Shown: positions 1-5,955, counted from the first letter of the stretch. The stretch is 7,684 nucleotides of DNA from an uncultured Eubacteriales bacterium (GCA_948949055.1 CARBWQ010000035.1:1-7684); one strand, 5' to 3'. The notes: generated by a model from the sequence alone, not told the origin. Program-made: numbers and translations.

Positions 1-39
1 CAGTTAAGTTAGGCTTTAGCAAGATAATTATGCAGAATA

Positions 40-327
40 CTAATTTGTATTTTGACCTAGTCTTAAATTTTGGAAAAATTCTATTAATTTAAATTTAAAA
101 TGAATTTTGCTATCTTCTGTTTTGCTAATTAACTCATATTCTTCATCATTTAAACTTTCAAGATACTGAGGGTCGAAATAGATTTTTTTACCGTCAGTAG
201 CCGCAGTATGATATTTTAAATTTTCATTAAATTCCAAACCCACCGATGCAATCTGTGCACCAAAGCGAGGATATCTTGCTAGCATAACCCTTTTTAGGTC
301 TTGTAAGAGTTTCATATTTCCTTTCAT
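40..327 (-). pseudogene. Truncated MoxR-associated metallopeptidase (DUF2201-type N-terminus)
   Basis: A 95-residue frame starts at ATG 327, nine bases after the preceding gene, with AGGAG overlapping that gene's TAG stop. Residues about 5-68 resemble the N-terminus of the putative metallopeptidase/VWA-like proteins (DUF2201 type) encoded beside MoxR ATPases. The best match is TAATDGKKIYFDPQ followed by YLESLNDEEYELI. In that family the next segment is the HExxH zinc site, followed much later by a VWA domain. Here the homology stops at residue 68 and an unrelated Lys/Phe-rich tail of 27 residues runs to a TAG at 40-42. I saw no HExxH in any frame of the remaining bases. The likely cause is a deletion or rearrangement joining foreign sequence. 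A short functional protein is possible but it could not be a peptidase. Family call fairly sure, pseudogene status inferred. Confidence 0.6.
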
Positions 328-336
328 ATCCCACTC

Positions 337-720
337 CTAAAATGCCACAACAGCAAAATGATATAGATTTGGGGAAATATTCTTTAATAAGTCTTTATCT
401 TTGACAGTGAAAACAATAATACAATTTTCTGGCAAGATATAGCCATTACATTCTCTATCCTTCACAAGCCCAACAAATCTATCTTGCAATTCAGTTTGAA
501 CTTTATCAATATCTCTTACAACCAAATAGCAAATATCACTTTCCAAACTTTTTTTATCAATTTTATCAGCAAACGAAGGTCTACTGCCAGCAAAGAGAAA
601 GGCATCACTAACTGACGATTTGAAAGCAACAAAAGGTTTTAAAAGGTTATACTCTTCATCAGCAATAATTACACAGGTTGCCTTAGAATTTCTTTGCAAT
701 TCAATTACATCTCGTTCCAT
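337..720 (-). CDS. P-loop-lacking AAA-like protein coupled to the target ATPase
   Basis: A 127-residue protein whose ATG overlaps the end of the ATPase gene by 16 bases, which implies translational coupling. AGGAGG at 727-732 sits six bases upstream. There is no Walker A motif. Residues from about 64 onward look like the second half of an AAA+ module. CYLVVRDIDKVQTEL occupies the Walker B region, with RDID instead of a clean DE pair. LPENCIIVFTVKDKD fits the sensor-1 strand, and ISPNLYHFAVV fits the segment where a normal ATPase has its arginine finger. It may be a degenerate, catalytically dead AAA partner of the neighbouring MoxR-like ATPase. No precise function is known to me. A stand-alone small adaptor of unknown fold is the alternative. 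Confidence 0.7.
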   Translation of the reverse strand: MERDVIELQRNSKATCVIIADEEYNLLKPFVAFKSSVSDAFLFAGSRPSFADKIDKKSLESDICYLVVRDIDKVQTELQDRFVGLVKDRECNGYILPENCIIVFTVKDKDLLKNISPNLYHFAVVAF

Positions 721-2789
721 TCTTCGCCTCCTCTTAATGAGTATGCTGATGAAGGTTTTTTTTCTGAATTATCTTCCATAATTTCTAAATAGTCTTCAAG
801 AAAATTTTCTTCTTGTGACCAACCTTCTTCTTGTTTAACAGTAAGAGGATATAACTGGTCAAGCTCTGCAAGCTTTTCCATACGCTTTTCATCATTTCCA
901 GCCCAATAGATATCAAAAACAGATAGATATTCTGGATCACAATGTTTGTGAATAAACTCTCTGCAAGCTTGCACTTCACTTTCACTAGCATTTAAAAGTC
1001 CTGCCATAGTTGCAAACTTATCATTAATATCTCTTGGTAAGTCACCTTGTGAATATTTTTTACTTACAATTTCTTCAACTGTAAGTGTTGGATTATTGTA
1101 GAAATCAAAGAACTCCTCAGCCCATTCTTCACGAAGTTTTGAATTGATTGAAGCACGCAATAAGCTCTCTACATCTTTACCAATAAACTTGCCCTTTTTT
1201 AAATCTTCTTCAAAAGCATAAAGAGTGTTTGAAATTGATACCCAACCTCTTGGATCATTAGTCCTTCCTCTGCAACCATTTCTGTCAAGGTGATTTTCAC
1301 CAACCTCAGGCTCTTCATAGAAATAACCTATTTTTTCAATATCTTCACTTCGCCTGCCCTCTTGATATTTACTAAAAATGTATCCAATAACTGATGGGTG
1401 AATTTTGTGTGGAATAGCATATTCATAAATCCATTCGCCAACCTTTGGATCCATATCTAAAATATGGTCAAATCTCTTTTCAAGTGGCTCAGCCAAATCC
1501 TCAGCTACATTTGAATACTTCTTCTGGTTTCCAGTTGCAACTACAACTGTGTTTGCAGGAAGTTTTAACCCTTTGCCGGTTTCAACAAGTTTATTTAGTA
1601 CGAGAGTATAAACAAGCGACTGCACAGCAGGCTTAACATTTAAAAGTTCATCAAGAAGTATAACTGTCTTGTCAGTTCTTGATTTAGAACGCTCATAAAT
1701 AATATCAGCATAATCATAAAGGTTTTGAATGTTCTCCTGTATCAACTTTCTCTCTTCAAAAGTAGCACAATCCATAAGCGCCTGCTTAGCAAAATCAGGT
1801 GGAATAGATTGACCAGTTTGTAAGTTCATCGCCCCTACCACCTTCTCAGGGAACATATTATTAGTAAGTTTAATATAAATAAGGTTTGGATATAACTTTT
1901 TTAATCTTTCAGTTTTACCAATACCCGATGGACCACGAAGTAAAACTGATTGACCAGCATCAATCCAACTTTTAATCATCTCGGTATCAGTCAACCTTCT
2001 TCTAGATTCAACAGGTGTTTTATCAGGATTTAATTTTTCAAGTCTAGACTTTGGCGTAGAAATCTCTTGCTGAATTTGAGCATTATCTTCTGTTACAATA
2101 GCATTTTCACGTATTGAGCTAAAAGCCTCATCCAAAAATCCACGACCTGTAAAGTCGCCACCATTAGAAGCAGTATATCTTGTATTACCATTCGATTTAA
2201 TATTGTTTACATTTATACCATTTAAATAACCACGTATTGAACTATTTTGCCAGAATGAGCAATTTTTATCCTTATAATATGGATAAAATGGAATTCCAGC
2301 CATGATAGTTTCTTCGCTACGGACTTTTATACAACTAGCCTTGCCATTTCCACTTGGATTGATTGAAGTTGGCATTTCATTCCAGTTTCTAATCTTCCAT
2401 TTTATAGGCTCTAATTTAAACCAGTCGTAACTACCCTCTTTAAGCACTTCACCACTTTCATAAAAGTTCTTATCTTGATAACTATGGACCTTTACTCTCA
2501 CATACTTTTGTCCTCTATAAACATACTCGCTATTTTCCAAAAATTTACCTTTGTCAGAATCAAAGCGGCCGGTAAATTTTTTACCAGTTGGTTTAACTAT
2601 TCCTCGACCAAACAATTCTTCCAATTCTTCGCTATTATCTGCCTTAGTCTTTGGATATTCACCAAATTCAATAGTATGATAAAGTGTAGCACCTTTTTTA
2701 TCTTTGACCACGTCAACCTTTCCAAATCCCTTTATCGCACTGCGTGCGAAGATTATAGATTTTAGATCAAGGTTTAAAGCTGGACACAA
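705..2789 (-). CDS. DUF6273-like domain plus MoxR-type AAA+ ATPase, C-terminal part of the DGR target
   Basis: This 694-codon open frame continues, in the same frame, the VR gene at 2814-3134; only a TAG at 2814-2816 separates them. Numbered from TTG 2789, residues about 38-225 resemble a DUF6273-type domain (IEFGEYPKTK, FKLEPIKWKIRNW, FWQNSSIRGYLNG, GGDFTGRGFLDEAF). Residues about 265-560 form an AAA+ ATPase: Walker A GPSGIGKT (286-293), Walker B VILLDE (376-381), sensor 1 ATGN (418-421), likely arginine finger in LEKRF (436-440). Residues 501-515 are Gly/Arg-rich. There is no signal peptide or membrane segment, so a cytoplasmic protein is expected. The TTG start is not believable: it lies inside the VR with no spaced Shine-Dalgarno. 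The true gene is almost certainly 3134 to 705, 809 residues if the stop were sense. As sequenced, the ATPase needs readthrough, reinitiation or reversion by a new round of VR replacement. Confidence 0.85.
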   Translation of the reverse strand: MCPALNLDLKSIIFARSAIKGFGKVDVVKDKKGATLYHTIEFGEYPKTKADNSEELEELFGRGIVKPTGKKFTGRFDSDKGKFLENSEYVYRGQKYVRVKVHSYQDKNFYESGEVLKEGSYDWFKLEPIKWKIRNWNEMPTSINPSGNGKASCIKVRSEETIMAGIPFYPYYKDKNCSFWQNSSIRGYLNGINVNNIKSNGNTRYTASNGGDFTGRGFLDEAFSSIRENAIVTEDNAQIQQEISTPKSRLEKLNPDKTPVESRRRLTDTEMIKSWIDAGQSVLLRGPSGIGKTERLKKLYPNLIYIKLTNNMFPEKVVGAMNLQTGQSIPPDFAKQALMDCATFEERKLIQENIQNLYDYADIIYERSKSRTDKTVILLDELLNVKPAVQSLVYTLVLNKLVETGKGLKLPANTVVVATGNQKKYSNVAEDLAEPLEKRFDHILDMDPKVGEWIYEYAIPHKIHPSVIGYIFSKYQEGRRSEDIEKIGYFYEEPEVGENHLDRNGCRGRTNDPRGWVSISNTLYAFEEDLKKGKFIGKDVESLLRASINSKLREEWAEEFFDFYNNPTLTVEEIVSKKYSQGDLPRDINDKFATMAGLLNASESEVQACREFIHKHCDPEYLSVFDIYWAGNDEKRMEKLAELDQLYPLTVKQEEGWSQEENFLEDYLEIMEDNSEKKPSSAYSLRGGEEWNEM
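727..732 (-). promoter_or_regulatory. Shine-Dalgarno inside the ATPase gene
   Basis: AGGAGG lies inside the last codons of the ATPase gene, six bases before the ATG at 720. It fixes the start of the 127-residue gene and shows that the two genes are translated from one message. Confidence 0.75.
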
Positions 2790-2883
2790 CCCTGCTTGCG
2801 TCTTGTAGACATACTAAGAATTGAGGTCGCCGGCAACATTCACTATGTCCGACTTATCCTCAGACGAAGCCGAACGCAGAAAA
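2780..2883 (-). repeat. DGR variable repeat (VR)
   Basis: This 104-bp segment aligns without gaps to the TR at 4503-4606. By hand count there are 15 mismatches, and each one is an adenine in the TR read on the minus strand: none of the other 67 or so positions differs. In coding order it has an A-free 22-base start, a 60-base core where 15 of about 32 template adenines are replaced, and an invariant 22-base end with five unchanged adenines. The unchanged end is where an IMH (the homing start site in DGRs) would lie. Identity ends abruptly at both borders. Confidence 0.95.
2814..2816 (-). other. DGR-generated amber codon in the target gene
   Basis: The TR codon at this position is AAA (Lys). 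The VR has TAG, with two of its adenines replaced. The frame is open on both sides, from 3134 down to 705. This single codon separates the VR-bearing head from the ATPase. If the sequence comes from a mixed population, a consensus artefact at this hypervariable codon must be considered. Confidence 0.85.
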
Positions 2884-3134
2884 TGCCAACTAACACCTTT
2901 CTTGCCTTTTTGAGTTACTCCTTCCCACCAATGATAAGCGCCATTTGCAAGAGCGTAATCGGTAGGAGAAGTTTGCCTTTGAGAAGAGTTCTCACTATAT
3001 CCTGAAACTTCTTCTTTACTTTCCAAAAAAACTATGTCTGTTGTATTAAACTTTTCATTTCCAACGTTTTGATTTTCATCAGTATTACGGAGTAATACAG
3101 GTAAAATAAACTTTTTCAAACTAACATCGCTCAT
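2814..3134 (-). CDS. DGR target, N-terminal part with VR, ends at a DGR-made stop
   Basis: A 106-residue frame starts at ATG 3134 with AAAGGGG about nine bases upstream and a promoter at 3158-3186. Residues 33-106 match the C-terminal half of DUF6273/C-type-lectin-like domains: DIVFLESKEEVSGY, then PTDYALANGAY, then WHFLRSAS. After the stop the frame continues with LCPALNLDL, the usual end of this domain. The VR covers codons 84-119. Relative to the TR-encoded sequence it differs at K92E, N93D, N96D, D100V, D101A, N106S, K107stop and N110Y, plus five silent codon changes. The protein begins inside the domain; MSDVSLKKFILPVLLRN looks like the helix that normally joins the two halves of the fold, so the usual preceding half is absent here. 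The DUF6273-like segment after the VR may supply it in permuted order. Seen: frame, VR, stop. Inferred: the intended product continues into the ATPase. Confidence 0.85.
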   Translation of the reverse strand: MSDVSLKKFILPVLLRNTDENQNVGNEKFNTTDIVFLESKEEVSGYSENSSQRQTSPTDYALANGAYHWWEGVTQKGKKGVSWHFLRSASSEDKSDIVNVAGDLNS

Positions 3135-3157
3135 ATTTCTACCCCTTTGTTATTTTC

Positions 3158-3186
3158 ATTATACCATAAATAATTCAAATAGTAAA
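3158..3186 (-). promoter_or_regulatory. Promoter of the DGR target operon
   Basis: A TATAAT -10 box (3158-3163) and a TTTACT -35 box (3181-3186) are 17 bases apart. The predicted start near 3151 gives a leader of only about 17 bases that contains the Shine-Dalgarno. The target can therefore be expressed independently of the Avd-TR-RT unit. A TTGACA box at 3193-3198 and a 14-bp palindrome (TTTTTAGCTAAAAA, 3226-3239) lie just upstream and may be part of its control. Confidence 0.65.
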
Positions 3187-3248
3187 TATATATGTCAAAT
3201 TTCGACAAATCATAATTCACAAATATTTTTAGCTAAAAAGATGAAAAC

Positions 3249-4283
3249 TTAAATTATTTTATCTAAATGGTATTTCCATTTTAAAATACCATAATATTTC
3301 ATTGAATTTGAGTGACATAGGTGAGCATTGTAAGCATTGAGTCGTAATTTAACAAAATCGTCGTCTACAAGCTTGTTGATTTTGAGCCTGCCTATAAATT
3401 TCAACTTTTTCTTCAATCTTTGTTTTGCCTGACTCCTTAGAAAAACTAAGACTTTTCCTGTTTTGGTAAGTACACTTCTGAAACCTAAAAAATCTATACC
3501 ATCTTTAAGTTGTCCTATTTGAGTTTTGCTGTTTAGCTCTAAGTTTAGCTTTTCATTTGCAAGCTTTTCTATTTCCTTTTTGCAATGTTTAAGGTATTCT
3601 TTGTCATGGTGAACTAAAATCATATCGTCCATATATCTTACATAGTATTTTATTCTAAGTTTTTCTTTTATAAGCCTATCAACAACATTCAAATAAAACA
3701 GACCAAACCATTGACTTGTTTGGTTGCCAATCGGAAGGCCCACACCTGTTTGAACGTTCTTGCTTTCAAGAAGCTTTTCAACAAACCACATATCTTCATC
3801 ATCTAGACCTGACTTTTGCAAATTGCTTACTAAGATATTATGATTTATACTTTGGAAATATTTTTTTATATCACATTTTAAGAAATAGCCATGATTGGTT
3901 TTGTTCTTTTTAAAGAAATCTCTTAAAAAGTGTTCCAGTCTTTTTATTCCAAAAAAGGTGCCCTTGCCCTTTCTGCAAGCGACATTATCGTAAATTAATT
4001 TTTTCTCTATTTTTTCCTCTAAGATATGAGTGCAGTATGCCATTAGCACAACTCTATCTTTATAGGATAATGCTTCTATATTTCTTTTCTTTGGTTCATA
4101 AATATAAAACTGCTTATAATTGCCTATTTTATAGGTTTGGTTTAAAAGCGATTTCGACAGTTCAGCCAAATTGGTACTCAAATTTATTTCAAAGGAGATT
4201 GTATCTTTTTTGTGTTGCTTTGAACGTCTGCACCTCTTATGGGCTTGAAGTAATTTATCAAAAGTAAAAGCTTCTTCTAACAT
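3249..4283 (-). CDS. DGR reverse transcriptase
   Basis: A 344-residue reverse transcriptase, the usual size for retroelements that diversify genes. It copies the TR RNA into cDNA with errors at adenines, and the cDNA replaces the VR. RT motif A is FLKCDIKKYFQSI (134-146, Asp138). Motif B is GLPIGNQTSQWFG (182-194), whose IGNQTSQ is the DGR signature and sets it apart from group II intron and retron enzymes. Motif C is YMDD (217-220, Asp219 and Asp220). FLGFR (265-269) is the following conserved segment. There is no maturase or endonuclease domain, as expected. ATG 4283 has AGGAG six bases upstream. It lies 219 bases after the TR, and the gene ends 115 bases before the target start. All motifs are intact, so the enzyme looks active. 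Confidence 0.96.
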   Translation of the reverse strand: MLEEAFTFDKLLQAHKRCRRSKQHKKDTISFEINLSTNLAELSKSLLNQTYKIGNYKQFYIYEPKKRNIEALSYKDRVVLMAYCTHILEEKIEKKLIYDNVACRKGKGTFFGIKRLEHFLRDFFKKNKTNHGYFLKCDIKKYFQSINHNILVSNLQKSGLDDEDMWFVEKLLESKNVQTGVGLPIGNQTSQWFGLFYLNVVDRLIKEKLRIKYYVRYMDDMILVHHDKEYLKHCKKEIEKLANEKLNLELNSKTQIGQLKDGIDFLGFRSVLTKTGKVLVFLRSQAKQRLKKKLKFIGRLKINKLVDDDFVKLRLNAYNAHLCHSNSMKYYGILKWKYHLDKII

Positions 4284-4502
4284 ACAATCTCCTGTAATTT
4301 CATTTTGCCATCACCCTGATTTAGGAAAACTTCCAAAGCAGACTTTGCGTTGGTCATTATGATGGCAGTATTCTACTGCATCTAAGTTAGACATCAGTAA
4401 AGAGTAAGTTTCCTTTGCCTTAAACACTGCATTATTTTACTTAAAATAATGATAAACTGGCTGTTTTTTAATGGATAAATTTTCCATTCTTCAAAGGCAA
4501 AT
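4284..4502 (-). ncRNA. Structured RNA between TR and RT (DGR spacer RNA)
   Basis: This 219-base stretch without a gene holds several stems on the minus-strand transcript. Next to the TR, an 8-bp stem pairs 4494-4501 with 4414-4421 (TTTGCCTT with AAGGCAAA). It encloses two hairpins: AATGGA/TCCATT (4470-4488) and a 10-bp stem with a two-base loop (4430-4451). Together these look like a three-way junction. Nearer the RT, 4361-4382 forms a 9-bp hairpin with a GAA loop and one bulged base. RNA 3' of the TR is known to be needed for cDNA priming in the Bordetella phage DGR; the same role here is inferred. The Shine-Dalgarno of the RT gene lies at the end of the stretch. Confidence 0.55.
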
Positions 4503-4606
4503 CTGGACACAACCCTGCTTGCGTTTTGTTTACATATTTATTATTGAGGTCGCCGTCATCATTTACTATGTTTGATTTATTCTTAGACGAAGCCGAACGC
4601 AGAAAA
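4503..4606 (-). repeat. DGR template repeat (TR)
   Basis: The 104-bp non-coding template lies between the Avd-like gene and the reverse transcriptase, the classic position. It is identical to the VR except at 15 adenines. About 37 of its 104 bases are adenine on the transcribed strand, packed in the middle 60. In the target frame its core includes AAG and three AAA codons as well as AAT and AAC. The Lys codons can mutate to stops, unlike the AAY codons that many DGRs rely on. Confidence 0.95.
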
Positions 4607-4749
4607 CAAGCACGGGGAATAATAATCTTACCTTAATTAAAGTGTCACCACTATAATCCATATTTAGTTGCCGGGCTTTATCTATCTTTTTACTGGTATT
4701 TTACTGGGCTGTCGTGCCGGCTGCAACTCACCCATATTTTTTACTGGTT
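4607..4749 (-). ncRNA. 5' leader of the TR RNA
   Basis: These 143 bases between the Avd stop and the TR carry no gene. They are richer in G and C than the surroundings in one part. GTTGCCGG (4667-4674) can pair with CCG and GCAAC (4717-4719, 4723-4727) across a three-base bulge. CCAGTAAAA, read on the minus strand, occurs three times (4688-4696, 4699-4707, 4739-4747), the last copy overlapping the end of the spacer by the Avd stop. A role in Avd or RT binding is only a guess. Confidence 0.35.
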
Positions 4750-5316
4750 TTATTGTTTACTATTTCTATTAGCGTCACTTTTTCTCCAAGCAACCAATAG
4801 ATTTATACAGTCTGCGACTTGCAAAGATATTTGTTGATATTGTTTTTTCAAAATGCAATCGCTTTCAAGTGCCAAAAATGACATATAGCCAAGTAATTTA
4901 AGTTTTAAGAAAGCTTGATGTTGACATTCTCTACGTCTTTCTTTGTTTTTTGCACTATCCATACGCAGTGTGTTTGCCTCTATCAAAAATTCCAAACAAT
5001 CTAAGCAATAGTTTTGAATTCTATTAATAAAAACTGCCCTAAACTTTTTAGGCGATTTTTCTGTTATTGTCACTATGTAAGCAGTAAGTTTTTTTACCTT
5101 CGTAATTACAAACAGCTCATTTGTATTTTCACTTACTTTTGTTCCATTTTCTATATCTGGTAATTCACTAGCAACGCTTTCTTTATATTGATTTCCACTG
5201 GCTTTTGCTACTGCATGAGAAACAGCAAGTTTATCCTCTTCGCTTTCCTTTCTGTCATGAAATTTAGGTATCACAGTTTGAATACGCATAGAACTCTCAC
5301 CTAAATGTTTATTCAT
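4750..5316 (-). CDS. Avd-like DGR accessory protein (four-helix bundle)
   Basis: A 188-residue protein placed directly upstream of the TR, where the accessory variability determinant of DGRs is usually encoded. Residues about 66-180 read as four amphipathic helices: NELFVITKVKKLTAYIVTI, then FRAVFINRIQNYCLDCLEFLIEAN, then a basic segment (NKERRRECQ) leading into FLKLKLLGYMSFLA, then ISLQVADCINLLVAW. This matches the bAvd/23S-intervening-sequence four-helix family, which binds the reverse transcriptase and template RNA and is needed for retrohoming. Usual members are about 110-130 residues. Here a polar, probably disordered N-terminal extension of about 65 residues precedes the bundle. ATG 5316 is supported by AAGGAG seven bases upstream and a strong promoter. 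Assigned by helix pattern and position, so good but not certain. Confidence 0.8.
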   Translation of the reverse strand: MNKHLGESSMRIQTVIPKFHDRKESEEDKLAVSHAVAKASGNQYKESVASELPDIENGTKVSENTNELFVITKVKKLTAYIVTITEKSPKKFRAVFINRIQNYCLDCLEFLIEANTLRMDSAKNKERRRECQHQAFLKLKLLGYMSFLALESDCILKKQYQQISLQVADCINLLVAWRKSDANRNSKQ

Positions 5317-5335
5317 TTTTACTCCTTATTTTATA

Positions 5336-5363
5336 ATTATAACACAAATTATATAGAAATCAA
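5336..5363 (-). promoter_or_regulatory. Promoter of the Avd-TR-RT unit
   Basis: TATAAT (5336-5341) with an extended TG one base upstream, and TTGATT (5358-5363) with a 16-base spacer. The start site should lie a few bases before the AAGGAG of the Avd gene. It most likely drives Avd, the TR RNA and the reverse transcriptase together. Confidence 0.7.
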
Positions 5364-5376
5364 CAACTAGGTTGTT
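5362..5376. promoter_or_regulatory. Palindromic operator candidate at the DGR promoter
   Basis: AACAAC, TAG, GTTGTT form a perfect 6-bp inverted repeat with a three-base centre. It overlaps the last two bases of the -35 box. This position fits a repressor site controlling the retroelement. No regulator gene is in the window. Confidence 0.45.
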
Positions 5377-5386
5377 TTAAATAAGA

Positions 5387-5411
5387 AAATTGTTAAAAAA
5401 TGTAACAATTT
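5387..5411. promoter_or_regulatory. Upstream inverted repeat
   Basis: AAATTGTTA and TAACAATTT form a perfect 9-bp inverted repeat around seven bases, between the kinase terminator and the DGR promoter. It could be a second operator. It has no U-run typical of a terminator for the minus strand. Confidence 0.3.
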
Positions 5412-5424
5412 AGATTATATTGTC

Positions 5425-5464
5425 AAAAAAAAATAACAGACATGCTCAACTTGCTCATATCTGT
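5425..5464 (-). terminator. Rho-independent terminator after the kinase gene
   Basis: On the minus strand ACAGATATG pairs with CATGTCTGT (nine pairs, one G-U) around an 11-base loop, followed by TA and nine Ts. It starts at the kinase stop codon and separates that gene from the DGR promoter. Confidence 0.8.
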
Positions 5465-5955
5465 CATTTTCTTTCAAGAACATACCATACATCTATTTCT
5501 TGTTTTGTTGGCTCTTCAAACATGGTTAATAATTTCTTCATTAAACCTTCATCTACAAAAAAGTCAGAGTCCCCATTTCCTTCTTCAACCTTTTTATTTC
5601 TTTCTGCAATATTCTTGTGCCAAGTTTTTTCATCTACGTCTACATAATGCCACTCAATATTTACTTTTTTAGATTTAAAATATTCGGTAATTTCTTTTCT
5701 TTCTTCTTTGTTCCAAAAACCCCAATTTAAAATTACATTTGTTCCAGCCTTAGCAACTTCGACTGCTTTCTTTTTTAAATAATTTTTAACTCTTACTGCA
5801 AATATATTATAAAACTCACCCTGCTCGTTGTTTATTAAATCGAAAGTCGCCTCATCTGTTCCCAAAATGACAGCATTCTCTTTTTCCTTCAACATCTTTG
5901 CATAGTAAGACTTTCCACTAGCTATCTTTCCACATATTAAAATTACTTTTCCCAT
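5464..5955 (-). CDS. Small P-loop kinase (AAA_33/zeta-toxin-like fold)
   Basis: A 163-residue ATP-binding protein. Walker A is GKIASGKS (residues 9-16), followed by LGTDEA, whose acidic pair is placed like the substrate-side aspartate in zeta toxins and chloramphenicol phosphotransferases. VILNWGFWNKEER has the strand and lid layout of these kinases, and the end (DFFVDEGLMKKLLTMFEEP, then EIDVWYV) is typical of small stand-alone AAA_33 kinases. The substrate is unknown to me. I start it at ATG 5955 rather than the in-frame ATG at 5973: GGAGG lies four bases upstream of 5955, and Walker A then begins at the usual residue 9. No antitoxin gene is adjacent, so a toxin role is not supported. It is monocistronic, with a possible promoter at 6025-6052 and a strong terminator. 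Confidence 0.85.
   Translation of the reverse strand: MGKVILICGKIASGKSYYAKMLKEKENAVILGTDEATFDLINNEQGEFYNIFAVRVKNYLKKKAVEVAKAGTNVILNWGFWNKEERKEITEYFKSKKVNIEWHYVDVDEKTWHKNIAERNKKVEEGNGDSDFFVDEGLMKKLLTMFEEPTKQEIDVWYVLERK

Noticed and set aside
40..2816. UAG reassigned to a sense codon
   Set aside because: TAG ends the 106-, 127- and 95-residue frames, and the last two are in one frame, which is suggestive. But the 127-residue gene's TAG overlaps an AGGAG Shine-Dalgarno for the next ATG, an ordinary arrangement, and the VR TAG is explained by adenine mutagenesis. A standard code is simpler.
2475..3005. Plus-strand open frames opposite the target gene
   Set aside because: They lie antisense to a recognisable protein and show no domain pattern of their own. 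The same holds for plus-strand frames at 1445-1636, 3716-3913, 4037-4267 and 5420-5672, and for the minus-strand 785-991 frame inside the ATPase gene.
3249..4283. Group II intron or retron reverse transcriptase
   Set aside because: There is no maturase or endonuclease domain and no intron ends. The IGNQTSQ motif and the adjacent TR/VR pair identify a DGR.
5464..5955. Zeta-type toxin of a toxin-antitoxin pair
   Set aside because: The fold is similar, but no epsilon-like or other antitoxin gene is adjacent and the gene has its own terminator.
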